DNA from: Epiperipatus broadwayi
Taxonomy: Eukaryota > Onychophora > Udeonychophora > Euonychophora > Peripatidae
DNA length: 64,000 nucleotides
Direction of reading: 5' to 3'
Assembly (NCBI GenBank): GCA_028023455.1
Contig: JAQFVV010000017.1
Span: forward strand, 5,420,098-5,484,097
The position numbers were made by a program, and so were the translations under genes. Shown here piece by piece: positions 11,243 through 21,685 of this stretch (position 1 is its first letter; each line of letters opens with the position of its first letter). Below the pieces are notes generated by a model. It had not been told where the DNA came from and ran no database searches. It worked only from the letters and a program-made list of their open reading frames with translations.

Positions 11243-11999
11243 GAGATATTACAGCAAAATAAAGGGATTTTTATGACATTTCTGAATAAATATAGTTGTT
11301 CAAATATTTGAATGTAATTTAGAAAAAACTATATGCAGGAATTCTAGGAATCATAGTATATCCTGATAATATTTGAACATCAGATACATTCAACTATGTG
11401 AAATGCTCATGCACCAAGATAGTACAAATGAGTACTTTGGAGCATCAGAAATAGAATACTTGAGATATCAATTAATGCTAAAGGTATATGACCCACAAAA
11501 AATGATAAATAACACACCCACATTAACAATAAAAGAATTAATGACATTTTTTGGGTTATGGTATGTCTAACATTATTTCTTAGATAAAACAATCCACAAA
11601 GTAGAACCACTGCACAAACTTCTGGACAGATATATGATTCTAATGAACACAAAAATAAAATAACAATCCATCAGATTACTTGTCAACCATGATTTCCAAA
11701 AACTACTGACCTAAGCACTTGATGCATTGATATAGTGGTGGTGTTATACTTAGTCACTTTTAAAATCCTTTATATAAAAAAAATCTTAAACTCAATAGAT
11801 AAAAACAATTCATTGTGAATTGACAAAGGAACAGCAATCCTAAATTAGTCAATAAAAAATAGTCATATATCACATGACCCCATTTTTTAAGCTTGTAAAA
11901 TATAAACAAAGAACTTTGCTAATTGCTCAACAAGCTTTCTGAGAATGGCATAGCAAGAGAAAGCATTTAAAATATCTCTATCAGAAACCACACCCAAAA

Positions 12000-12039
12000 C
12001 CCAGACCAATGTTTTCATGTTTTGGCACTCCTCAGTGAG
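12000..12039 (-). ncRNA. Candidate hammerhead ribozyme, family C
   Basis: On the minus strand: CUGAGGA (fits CUGANGA), hairpin GUGC-CAAA-ACAU, then GAAAA, CAUUG and GUC followed by UGGG. The flank before CUGAGGA (CUCA) pairs with UGGG, giving a 4-bp stem I. The hairpin has one mismatch, and the second stem III position is changed (GAAAA for GAAAC). Activity is doubtful but the layout is that of a type I hammerhead. Confidence 0.45.
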
Positions 12040-12107
12040 ACACTAGGGTAGTTTCAGGCATGTCTGAAACTACCCTAGTGCCTCACTGAGGAGTGCTGAA
12101 GCAGTGC

Positions 12108-12147
12108 CACAATGAGGAGTGCCAAAGCATGAAACCATTGGTCTGAG
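12108..12147 (+). ncRNA. Candidate hammerhead ribozyme, family C
   Basis: AUGAGGA, where the consensus has C at the first position, then hairpin GUGC-CAAA-GCAU (four pairs including one G-U), GAAAC, and ACC/GGU stem III closing on AUU, ending in cleavage triplet GUC and UGAG. Stem I would be formed by CUCA in the upstream partial copy at 12082-12085 but is interrupted here, so this looks like a rearranged, probably inactive copy. Confidence 0.45.
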
Positions 12148-12927
12148 TTTTGGGTGTGGTTAATTTTAAATGCTTTCTCTTGCTATGCCTTTATCACAAA
12201 GTTTGTTGAGCAATTAGCAAAGCTCTTTGTTTACAGCAATCCTACTTTGGAATAAATTTCATAACTACCTATCTGGAAGAACTTCATTATCTGCATGATA
12301 TTATCTCAAAGGAAACATCGGTGTGAAACTTTCTGAGTTTGGAGATATTATCTATGCCACAATCTCATTGTCTAAGCACCATAGCCCATACAAGCCATTA
12401 TATCTACTAATAAATATTGCATTAATCTAAGACATTCCAGAAGGCCATATAGTAGTCATCATAAAGCACATAAATGGGATACAATACCATTCAGCATCAC
12501 TTGATGAATGCAACATGGATGGTCAGTGAGTAAAATTGGAAAGGAATTTAAACTTTTCTTCCAATGAAAACATGATTTTTTTCCACATACAAATACCATT
12601 ACCAGAATTAGTGGTATGATATTGGAAGCTCTAAGATTGAATGTCTTAAGATTATTTCATATGAACTAATTAATCTAAAAATTTATCAATATATGTGATG
12701 CATAGCAAAGAATGAAGAAATGTCTCCTGAAGACATACTTACACTCTAGAGAGCACATAATGGTTTACAGAATCATTCAAAAATTTAATCTTTTTTACCA
12801 TTGTTGATTCATATTCCAAATGAGCGCAAATAATTTCAGTTAAAAAATACATTCACAAAAACAGTTATTACTGAATTGTCCGTGCATTCCACAAGATGGC
12901 GCTGATTACATGTAAGAAATGATTGGT

Positions 12928-12997
12928 TTTTTCTAGGCATAATTGCTGAGATATTCTAGACTTCGTTTAAGAAGAAGCCAAAATACATCACATCACA
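12928..12997 (+). mobile_element. CR1 LINE 3' tail fragment
   Basis: Matches the end of the CR1 element at 26235-26304: GGCATAATTGCTGAGA, then a block ending in GAAG, then ACATCACATCACAT. Only the 3' UTR and the terminal short repeat remain. Confidence 0.7.
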
Positions 12998-13754
12998 TGA
13001 GAATTTACATCAAATAATTATATTTGACTCATTAGTTGTCTGACAATAAAAAAGTGTAAATATCATGCAAAACGTTACAAATGCACTAAAAAATGTTCAA
13101 TAGGAACTGGACATTACCATTATCAAGACTGTCATTACAATCTCAAATCAAATTTCTCACCAGTACAAAAAAAAAAATCTCTATTAAAGTATTGATTCAA
13201 TGTTGCCATATTGGTATTCCAGATTCAGGCAAATGATGGACAAAAAAGAGCAGAAAATGAATGTCCATTTCAATTCAACATTTCTACATATGCAAGAGAT
13301 TATAGATCAAATACCAAATATTTTCCAAATGGACAAAACTATGTAGACCCAAAATGACAAAATCTATACACACATTTTGACCAACTATAAAAATGAGACA
13401 TCACAAAATTTGGAAGACATAGTGATTGAATTCCTCCCTTTTCCCAACATTATAGAAGATATATGATCAAACTTCAATCAATGATATTGAGCCAGTTACA
13501 CTTCATGCATCAAATTATTCATCCTTCCTGCCTTGTACAGTTACTTTCAAGTCACACCAACACCTGCCAAATCTCTGTCTACAGATCATATAAACTTATC
13601 AATGCATACTCTGTGTATGCCAAAAACATATCAAGTCTACATCAACAAATTAGAAAGAATCAACAGAGCACTGCATAAATTTATAACTATGATCACACCA
13701 TTTTAAACCATCAAACATCACATAATCACCAGTATTTATCCTTTCACAAGCTGT

Positions 13755-13885
13755 TTACACAGAGGCTAAACTCTCCATACAGTAGATAGGGATTTTATGC
13801 ACATATCTTCTTGCAACTATTGATTACTCTGGCTTGCACTGAGTGGTGCTACTGTTTGGAGAGTATAACCTCTGTGTATCACACC
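13755..13885. mobile_element. Short family B foldback fragment
   Basis: Contains AACTCTCCATACAGTAG on the left and the inverted CTACTGTTTGGAGAGT on the right, enclosing the family B strings GATAGGGATTTTATGCAC and TTGATTACTCTGGCTTGCAC. The hammerhead part is deleted. Confidence 0.6.
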
Positions 13886-13969
13886 ATTTTCTGATTACAA
13901 TGAATGACTCAGTCTTTATTCAGATAATATTAAATATCTAGCTGTGATGAAAATTAAATGTGTGTAATA

Positions 13970-14790
13970 TCCGCACTTATGACTGTGCCAAGGTTATAAC
14001 TGCAAGTCATACTGTGCGGTCAGCAAATAACGTTATACAATTCCCACGCTGTTCTTTCTTAACGAAGCTCTCCAACGAATGCCTTGCTCTGCAACGAATG
14101 CTTCTCTCCGCAACTAATGCCCTTCTCTGCAACTAATGCTCTTCTTGCAACTAATGCTCTTCTTGCAACTAATGCTCTTCTTGCAACTAATGCTCTTCTT
14201 GCAACTAATGCTCTTCTTGCAACTAATGCTCTTCTCTGATGCGGTTTCTTTTAGCTACATCCGTGAACTACATTTTCACTGGGTGTGCTAGTCATTTACC
14301 GCCAGCACTGACGTGAGATATCTTTGCTGATGTTAAACAGACGTCTCTCCAATACTGCTCGCTACTCACTACTGCTTGACTGCTCTCTACTGGAGTTGTC
14401 CTCTAATTACTGCTAGATGTTACACCGTCTTCTATTCGCTCTCTGACAACTGCAACGATCTCAATCAATGCACTGGCCAATAAGGTAATGTCTCTTATCT
14501 AGAAGCATTTGTAATTAGCAAATATTTCTAGGAATTGTCGATCGCCATTACGTCAATGCACTAATTAAATTCCTCAGCTATCAGAGCGCGATCTAAAACA
14601 GCCTTACGAATAAATTCTAGTTTTTCTGGAGTGCACAAAAATGTCTGCCATTTTTACAAACACTACAATGTGTAGCAACGTTCACATTACTTACTCGTAG
14701 TATTTATACAGACGAATAAATGTATTACTAAAAAGCATTTACATCATTACAGTAAGTCTTTATTCTTGTGAAACACATCACAATAAGTAC
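13970..14790 (+). repeat. Possible LTR of the gypsy remnant
   Basis: Immediately downstream of the eroded gypsy pol lies about 0.8 kb of distinctly less AT-rich DNA that begins TGTGTAATATCCGC and carries AATAAA (near 14715) before an end close to ACACATCACA. This fits a 3' LTR in position and composition. No second copy is in the window, so the call rests on context only. Confidence 0.35.
14077..14237. repeat. 18-bp minisatellite
   Basis: Tandem units of GCAACTAATGCTCTTCTT, about nine copies. The left-hand units are diverged (AACGAATGC variants) and the right-hand ones almost identical. It lies inside the putative LTR. Confidence 0.9.
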
Positions 14791-14929
14791 ATAGATAGTT
14801 TCATAATAAGTTTTACATTTAAATATCATTTTCAAATGAAAAATTTCAGTTTAATTATTTTACAAAAATATCCAAATCACCATTTGTAAGCATTATGAAG
14901 CCATTGCAGAATTAAAATCTCTTCAAATA

Positions 14930-15300
14930 TAATTAAATATCTCTGATTTCTAAACCCTCTTCTCTATAACAAGCCAGCAAATTTTCTAACCTCACCCATC
15001 CATCTCATATATGGTCTCTTTCTAAATTTTTACGATCTCTTCGAATTTAATTTAAAACTTCAACTGTCCATTTATTGTTATGTCTTTCAGCAATATGTTC
15101 AGCCCAACTCATTTCAGCTCCTTAATTCTTTTAATAATGTCAATGATGCTTATTCGTTCTCTTACCCATAAATTTTATTTTTGATCTCAGCCTATTACTC
15201 CCAACATAATCTCTCCATAGTTTATTAGGTAGTCTGAAATCTTTATATTGTTCCTCTGTTAAGTGTCCAAATCTCAGATCCATAAATAAAAATTGGTAAA
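14930..15300 (-). mobile_element. RTE-like LINE 3' end fragment
   Basis: The minus strand resembles the fragment at 9455-9835 throughout (for example plus-strand CAATATGTTCAGCCCAACTC against CAATATGTCCAGTCCAACTC). It is more decayed, with stops in all frames. It is a 5'-truncated dead copy. Confidence 0.65.
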
Positions 15301-15344
15301 ACATATCTTTTAAAAATCTTTTTTAACCACATGCTAGTGCTATT

Positions 15345-15480
15345 ACTGTTCAGGCTAGGGGAGAATAATAATTTGGTTAGAATGTTACCTTAAAATTCAA
15401 TATTCAAGAATCTAAGAGTCCAGGTTCAATTCTCATGCTAGTATTGACACTGGTCAGACTAACAACATGTGAAAAAAGGG
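15345..15480 (+). mobile_element. Possible tRNA-derived SINE
   Basis: TTGGTTAGAATG resembles a pol III A box, and CCAGGTTCAATTCTC about 55 bases later is close to the B-box consensus GGTTCGANTCC. An A-rich run (GTGAAAAAAG) follows about 45 bases further on. Degenerate; no target duplication found. Confidence 0.3.
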
Positions 15481-15484
15481 GGAG

Positions 15485-16490
15485 AATAATACCACTTGAG
15501 AAATGTTGTGCATAGACTAACCTGTGTGCTATTATTAACAGTTCGAATGTATTTGGAATTTAAAGTTAAAATTTTCTAAAGATAGCTATACAGAAAAAAA
15601 AAAAAAATTCATGAAACTTTGATTGCTGTCAATGAACTTTCAAAGACCCTGAAAAATCCTGTATTCATGTTTTGGAGTAAGCATTTAAGTAAAAAAAAAA
15701 AAATGATTATGCATTTACAGGTGAAAGTTTTCAAAGTGCAATGTTTTGATGATAGATAAAACACAGACAACAGAGTCACAATATATATAAATGCAAAAAC
15801 ACCAAAATTTATTTAGATTTTTATGCCATTTTTAGAATTAGCACCGAGGATACCATAAGACAAAAAAAAAGGGCAGAAGATCTTGAATGGCACAGTCAAA
15901 TGTCAAACTGAAATAGAAAAGTTCAAAAACAAAAAAAATGACTGAGGAAATGGAGGTGCTTAAGTTAATTCTTGCCCAAATTCCTTGTTCACTGCAGCAG
16001 GGTTACCGCACTTTCAAATTTATTTATTGCATTTTGGATTTTCTTGATATTCATTCCCATTGATTACGGCATCAAAAGAAAGGATTTTTCAAAATTGAAA
16101 TTGATTTAAAACTTGAGATCATCAGTTGAGTAAGGGTGTTCACCAATTTGGCAATGATGACCAGATAATCTGAAATTCGCAAATCTTTAAACGTAGACAA
16201 AATCTTTAATGATATCATAGAGGGAAAATGCAATAATAAAGCGATTTATTTCTAATTTGTTGACGTTAAGTGATATTTAAATTCCAGCATATAAATAAAT
16301 GATTAATTTGTTCTTACTATGTTTTATTTACATTCATACTATGATTTTATTTTTTTAATTAACAAAAAGAATAAAACCCTTTTTACTAAATCAATTGTTG
16401 TTATTAAAACAACTGACTTTGCAAGTATTTATTTATAAATGATAATCTACAAAACATTGCATGATCTCCATTCCTTATGCTTACACAAGC
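15485..16490. other. AT-rich stretch, nothing recognised
   Basis: Poly-A and poly-T runs and short chance ORFs only. No repeat partner elsewhere in the window was noticed. Confidence 0.4.
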
Positions 16491-16496
16491 TGTTAG

Positions 16497-17030
16497 TACA
16501 GTAATGTGATGTGATGTGATGTATTGTGGCTTCTCTTTAAACGAAGTCAAGAATATCTCAGCAATTATGCCCAGATAAACCTGTTAGCCACTTTATTTTC
16601 CATTCCCCACTCTAAATTTTCCCATATTCTGCTCCATCCCATTTCCACAACATAATCTTTGTCAACTCTATAACCTTTATATCTAAATCCCCTTTATCTT
16701 TTTCCAAACCCAGCATAAAAACCAATAATTCACTTTCTGTATAATTACTTTTTTCATATTTCTTCTTCCATAACTTCATTATATATACCCTTTCTGTTTT
16801 CAAGCATTTACATTCAATTAACAAATGCCTAATATTTTCTATTCCTTCCTTACATAATTTACAAAATAAATCACCCATTTTTTTCCATTTACATGTATAT
16901 TCTCTTGTAGCTAAAGATCCTGTTCGAGCCTTAAATAATAAACTACTTTCCTTATTATTATCATATATTAACTCACACCTAATATTTTGTTTATTTCTAT
17001 ATATATTTAAACTCTTTTTACTCTCCATAC
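16497..17030 (-). mobile_element. 5'-truncated CR1 LINE copy
   Basis: The minus strand gives the C-terminal region of ORF2, open from the truncation point to the stop at 16612: ESKKSLNIYRNKQNIRCE, the Cys-rich CKLC...HLLIEC motif and LWKWDGAEYG, matching 25790-26201. The 3' UTR then runs to a terminal (CACAT)n-type repeat at 16497-16515. The truncation point at about 17030 joins directly onto a family B repeat, at a shared ATGGAGAA string. Confidence 0.9.
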
Positions 17031-17260
17031 AAATTCTCCATACAGTAATGCCACCTAGTACAAGCATCAGTAATCAATGGATGCTAGAAGGTTTGTGCAT
17101 AAAATCCATTTCCAAGCCTCCTCACTGATGAAAGCCACAAATTAGAATCTAGTCAGGAGATATTGGATGAGTGGCACTAGATAGGGATTTTATGCACAAA
17201 TCTTCTTGCATCCATTGATTACTAAGACTTGCACTAGATGGCACTACTGTATGGAAAAAA
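17029..17260. mobile_element. Family B palindrome between two CR1 ends
   Basis: Left arm CTCCATACAGTAATGCCACC and right arm GGCACTACTGTATGG are inverted copies, both including the ATCAATGGATGC / GCATCCATTGAT block. The hammerhead-like motif at 17119-17160 lies in the loop. Each arm runs straight into a CR1 3' fragment pointing away from it, so the whole 16497-17628 region is one large inverted repeat. Confidence 0.75.
17119..17160 (+). ncRNA. Decayed family B hammerhead motif
   Basis: UCCUCA, CUGAUGA and an AAGCC hairpin are preserved, but the second box reads GAAUC instead of GAAAC and the stem I 3' strand is AGGAGA, which no longer pairs at its first position. Probably inactive. Confidence 0.5.
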
Positions 17261-17628
17261 ATGGGTGATTTATTTTGTAAATTGTGTAAGGAAGGAATAG
17301 AAAATATTAGGCATTTGTTAATTGAATGTAAATGCTTGAAAACAGAAAGGGTACATGAAGTTATGGAAGAATAAATATGAAAAAAGTGATTATACAGAAA
17401 GTGAATTATTGGTTTTTATGCTGGGCTTGGGAAAAGATAAAGGGGATTTAGATATAAAGGTTATAGAGTTGACAAAGATTATGTTGTGGATATGGGATGG
17501 AGCAGAATATGGGAAAATTTAGAGTGAGGAATGGACAATAAAGTGGCTAACAGGTTTATTTGGGCATAATTGCTGAGATATTCTTGAATTCGTTTAAGGA
17601 GAAGTCACAATACATCACATTACTGTAA
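17255..17628 (+). mobile_element. 5'-truncated CR1 LINE copy
   Basis: Matches 25928-26304, the Cys-rich motif to the 3' repeat, with a frameshift early on. It begins within a shared ATGGAAA string at the end of the family B element and is the mirror image of the copy at 16497-17030. Confidence 0.9.
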
Positions 17629-17797
17629 ATGATCATCTATATATTTTGTTGTTTACTTATTAGGCTTACATGCATGCAATTTTATATTAAAATATGCTCA
17701 GATTTATTTGGTCTATTGACAAAAGTTTTTAAGCTCACATTTTCATTGCTTTTCATTTTATTATAAAATCTATTATAAACTTTTATATGAATACAAT

Positions 17798-18110
17798 TTA
17801 TCCAAACCACTTATTAGCAAAACACTTTATTAGTACATATATACATACACCTATGTTTCGACTGTCCTATGATATAATAAACAAAATAAAATAAAATACA
17901 TAATTATATAAATAATACCATAAAAAATGTAAACAATAAAAAACTAAAAACAACATAAAATATATTAAAAAACTCTGAAGAAGACTGCAGGACAGTCGAA
18001 ATGTAGGTGTATGTATATATGTACAAATAAAGGGTTTTGCTAAAAAGTGTTTGAAGTTGTTTGGATAAATTGTATTTATATAAGATATTACAGCAAAATA
18101 AAGAAAAGAG
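17798..18110. mobile_element. Family A palindrome
   Basis: Left arm (minus) runs from the AATTTATCC flank to a family A core cut short at 17867. The right arm (plus) has the core at 17975-18003: CUGAAGA, A, GACUG-CAGGA-CAGUC, GAAAU. The flank TTTTGCTAAAAAGTGTT and the trailing TTACAGCAAAATAAAG are shared with the 11 kb and 30 kb copies. Spacer sequence resembles that at 30190-30310. Confidence 0.7.
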
Positions 18111-18520
18111 TGATTTTGGTAAACTTTTATATAATTAAAATATGAACCAGAAGTTCCGCAATGTTTAAGGCCCACCCTATTCAAGATAAACTATATTTCT
18201 TAATTAGCTCAAAGATTTATGAAATAAAACTAAATTCCGGATATGAAGCACAATGCTAGTTACTGTATGTGGAGGATACTTTGTTTTCTGCATGATCTGA
18301 GTTTCCATCACATAGGATTAAGAATGTTAATAATTTTTTATTAGTTATCCATTAGATTAAAGATTATCCAATAATCAATGATAATCAATATTTTTGTAGT
18401 ATAATTTTCATTCCACTATTCTCTTACATGGTGGAAACTGGTTTCTAGCCATTTTCAACACCTTATGGAGAAATGTAACCATAAACATATGATCAAAGAT
18501 GTGAAAAAGATTAATGATAT

Positions 18521-18562
18521 CCAAAATGCACATTTCATGCTGAACCAGCTTTCATCAATTGA
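18521..18562 (-). ncRNA. Family D hammerhead-like motif
   Basis: Minus strand: AUCAA, then UUGAUGA (consensus CUGAUGA), AAGC-UGGUUCA-GCAU hairpin, GAAAU, GUGC, AUU and UUGGA. UCAA pairs with UUGG as stem I. The AU of GAAAU pairs with the AU before the cleavage point, replacing the usual AC/GU. One core change (C to U) is likely to reduce activity. Confidence 0.45.
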
Positions 18563-18883
18563 TCTAGACCACAATCTCTTACACATATCTTTATCACTGT
18601 TCAGTATATATATAGATAAATAGCAAATTAATACCATTTATTTGAGAAGTGTCAAATGTGCAACCCTTACGACTTTGACACAAATAACTTGATGAAAGTA
18701 TATTAATAATTTTTATTAGTCATTCATTAGACTAGAGATTATCCAATATATTTCTGTAGTATAATTTTCACTACACTACTGTCAGACAAGATAGGGACTG
18801 GTTTCTATTCGCTTTAACCATTTTGTGGAGGGATGTAATCATAAATATATGATCAAAGACATGTGAAAAAGATCTATGATCCC

Positions 18884-18997
18884 GTCAAGCATTGGTGGTC
18901 GAGATGTCGGCGACAGCTGCTTTACAAGCAGTTAGCAGTTGTCCCGGGTTAGCGGGTTCGTTTCCCGGCTGATGCTATGACACATGAGAAAAAAAAA
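18884..18997 (+). mobile_element. tRNA-Val-derived SINE
   Basis: The 114-bp insertion has a folded tRNA-like head: acceptor GCAT/ATGC, anticodon arm CTGC-TTTACAA-GCAG (anticodon UAC, valine) and T arm CGGG-TTCGTTT-CCCG with the pol III B box GGTTCG. It ends in a poly-A run. It is flanked by near-identical 14-bp target duplications, AGATCTATGATCCC at 18870-18883 and AGACCTATGATCCC at 18998-19011, which places the insertion inside a family D repeat. Extra bases in the D and variable regions rule out a working tRNA gene. Confidence 0.75.
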
Positions 18998-19249
18998 AGA
19001 CCTATGATCCCCAAGATGCACATTTTGTACCGAACCAGCACCCATTCGTTGGCTCAGACCACAATCTCGTGCACAAATTGTTCAGTATATATATACAGAG
19101 AACAAATTACTACAGTTCATTAAGACTTTCACATTTCAACATCTTTGGTGGATTAACTTTTCACTATTTGGTTTTGGGCGTGTCAAAATATGTTTCTACA
19201 GTCCGTTACTAAACAAACTGAATCTAAAAACTTATTTGAATATTATTAT

Positions 19250-19891
19250 CTTTAATTAAAAACACTATTGTTCATGTACGCCTGTTAGCGTAAAAATTAC
19301 TGTTGCGATCGAAAGCACGGTTGTAATTCTATGGATTAATATTTTTGTTTACATATATACACTCATAGTAACTTTCCTATGTAACTAATTAACGAACAGA
19401 AATAGCAGTCCTTATAAGAGTAATAAATTTACATCTGATTATCTTGCACGGAAAAAAACATTATCAAAATTTGATTAGCTCATTTCAATTACGTCAGTGT
19501 CGTAGTGCAAGGGTTTAATACAATCATATGACATTTAGAACGTTATTGACCTAAGCGAAAGATAAATTGTGGGTCGATGTTTGTTTACTTCACACAAATC
19601 AGTGCTGTCTAGAAAAAAAATACTTCAACATTGTTTTGGAATGCTTTAAGTTTGGCTCCCGTTTCTATATAGTTATTTTTTTTATTTTATATTCAGAATG
19701 AAAATACTAAAAAGTTTATATTTCTTTGTCGGCATGCGAGTCAATCCGTCTTCCCTAGCAAGGACTTTTTTGATTTAACGTTATGAATGGAGGGCTTTAA
19801 ACTACGAACTCTACCTTGCTTTTCTATTTTAACGTTGTTTGTATTTGTTTAGGGTTGTGAAAAATTTTAATATTCTATGTAAAATATAAAT
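19250..19891 (+). promoter_or_regulatory. Putative promoter and 5' UTR of the micro-gene
   Basis: No repeat copies were noticed here, and CpGs are more frequent than in neighbouring DNA (for example around 19285-19315 and 19720-19760). It precedes the ATG at 19892. No TATA box or start site can be fixed. Confidence 0.3.
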
Positions 19892-19948
19892 ATGCCACTT
19901 TATGATGATATGGTGGATAAACCCTTGTTTGGAGAAGCCAGGCCGAGG
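19892..19948 (+). CDS. Exon 1 of a candidate host micro-gene (44-aa membrane protein)
   Basis: An ATG in the context AAATATGCC opens 19 codons, MPLYDDMVDKPLFGEARPR, ending exactly at AGG|GTAAGT, a consensus 5' splice site in phase 0. Two downstream segments at 57463-57513 and 61094-61120 are also phase 0, have good splice signals, and give a hydrophobic segment and a basic tail. Joined, they predict a 44-residue protein with an acidic/polar N-terminus, one membrane span and a KRQRRK tail, which by the positive-inside rule would face the cytosol. I do not recognise the family. Further exons in the 37.5-kb intron cannot be excluded. The surroundings look single-copy, unlike the rest of the window. 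The call is inference from splice signals and composition. Confidence 0.5.
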
Positions 19949-21240
19949 GTAAGTTAACTCATTAACGTTAATTTTGGGTATAGCTTATACATAGTACAAA
20001 TATTTGTTTCTTTGCTATCTAGTATCTAAACGGGGGGAGGGAGGTGTTGCTATTGCAGTAAAAGTTTGACATGCTAGTTGTAAATTTAATGCACATTTTT
20101 ATTCACTTACTACAACTAGCGAGGAGAATGAGAAAATTTTGGGATTTGTGACATATGGTTACTTTTCGTGTAATAATTTCTTTCAACTTGTTATCCTATT
20201 CTGTATTGATTTATATATAAATAAAATACGATTTATACCTTAAATGACCAACATTTTTCAGTGCGAGGAGAAATAAACTTATTATATTAAATTGCATTGA
20301 AAAATGTTCATTTAAAGTGTATGTGATCTTTTACTTTTCGTATACTTTATAACCTAAATTTTCAGTTGTATTTAATGTAATGTGCGAGACATGGTTTTTT
20401 TTTATTTTAAAAAGTAACATTTCACGAAATTGTATAATTTAGAATCATTTGTATTTAGCCTTTTTTTTTTTCTATAATAGTATATTCTCTGTTCATTTTA
20501 AATTAATTATGCAACCGAAACTGAACTTTGACCATCACTACTGTATGGAGTTTGTCACTGTTTTAAACTCAATATTATTATAATAGTTTCAATGGTGCAT
20601 ATTTTAGCCTAAAACAATGGGTAATGTTTAATGTGATCATCAGTTATGAAGTAAATACTATAACGTACATAAAACCTGTTGAAATTGAGTCTATGATAAA
20701 TGAAGTTAAAGTAATCAAAGAAAGTAATGTTTTCAGATGTCTCATTATTTCTAAATAGTTTATTGGGTACACTGATTTTACAAAGAATCTGATTATGTAG
20801 CAGTTGAACTCTTAAGCTTATATATAATACAATAACAGCTTTCTAGTATAATTGCACATATGTTAAGTTTGAAAAGAATGCAGTACCAACTGATATTCCA
20901 TATCCCCAAACTGGTTTCTAACTTTTTTTTTAAAAAAAAATTTGGGATTCAAAGCTGGAAACAGTTCAGTTATGCATTTAGTGACCACATTTAATTTCAT
21001 TTTATTATTTAAGCTAAAAGCCTATAATTCAAAACATCTTAAGGTTTTGAACCAATTACATAGATCTGAGCCTATATCGGTAACTAGATATTTTAGTAAC
21101 TTCAGTTTTTATTAATTATGGGCATACATTCTCTTCCCAAACACATTTATTAATAATAAAAAATTATTGGATGTTAATGCAGTTAAATTCCCAGTCAGGT
21201 TTCTGTCTTTTGCCTTTATTAATAAGGATTAGGATTCAAC
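19949..21240 (+). other. Start of the long intron, nothing recognised
   Basis: Begins GTAAGT. AT-rich, with a few poly-T and poly-A runs; no repeat partner noticed in the window. Confidence 0.4.
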
Positions 21241-21685
21241 TTCAGGCTTTTAGTTCAAAACAAGTGCATACAGATCTGAAGATGACGATTTAAGTGCGCT
21301 GTCTGGTAATCACTGATTACTAAAGCTTAGTTGTTGTTTTTATCTTAATATTTGTGTCTGAGAGCATTATTATTTGTTAATTATTATTGTGTATGAAAGT
21401 GTAATTAGTGGTTAAGAGTATTTGAAAGATTGAAAATTGTGTCTTTTATTTGATTTTTATTTGTTTTAAAGTTTTTTCAGTTATTTATATATATAGAAAT
21501 TTTAAAAAAAAGTGTTTTTTTTTTAATTATTTATATATTGTTATTTTATATATAGGAATTTTTAAAAAAAGTTATTTTGTTGATTAATTTTTAGTAAATT
21601 TGTTATTTAAAGATTTTTTTAAATTTAAGAAACATTTACTTTTAAGAAAAAATATAATGTTCGAAAAATATGTAAAATAAAGAAT

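Larger units (their letters stand above)
11880..12240. mobile_element. Family C palindrome with hammerhead-like motifs
   Basis: Two inverted copies meet at about 12055-12065 (the string CATGTCTGAAACTACCCTAG mirrors the sequence before it). Both arms extend through AAATGCTTTCTCT to AGCAATTAGCAAAG. Hammerhead-like motifs lie at 12000-12039 (minus) and 12108-12147 (plus). The inner 30 bp of the plus arm carries a second partial copy of the CUGAGGA-plus-hairpin segment (12086-12106), so this arm has been rearranged. Confidence 0.7.
10380..13450 (+). pseudogene. Eroded Ty3/gypsy pol remnant
   Basis: Pieces of a gypsy polyprotein can be read in order on the plus strand. At 10400-10530 a frame resembles the end of the retropepsin region before the RT (GALNIDVVFKNKKYHLKVI, then IKGQIWLKKI, matching the G-x-x-W-L turn). 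Around 11510-11625 is the RT thumb (TIKELMTFFGLWY, then PLHKLLDRY after a frameshift). Around 11720-11757 is the RNase H start (DA, then SGGVILSH). Around 12796-12825 is an integrase-core string (FFTIVDSYSK). Each is broken by stops and indels, and other repeats have inserted (a family A palindrome at 11.0-11.25 kb, a family C palindrome at 11.9-12.24 kb, a CR1 tail at 12.93 kb). Identification is by eye from short family motifs. Confidence 0.55.
18290..19130 (-). mobile_element. Two tandem family D repeats, the second split by a SINE
   Basis: Units at about 18290-18640 and 18690-19130 are direct copies sharing TATCCATTAGA-like, TGGTTTCTA and ATGATCAAAGA blocks and ending CAGTATATATATA. Each has a hammerhead-like motif on the minus strand (18521-18562; 19010-19055). 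A third partial unit is at 59200-59345, and plus-oriented relatives are at 39.2-39.45 and 47.86-48.05 kb. Confidence 0.65.

Noticed and set aside
14077-14237. CRISPR-like array
   Set aside because: Units are contiguous 18-bp repeats without spacers; it is a minisatellite in eukaryotic DNA.
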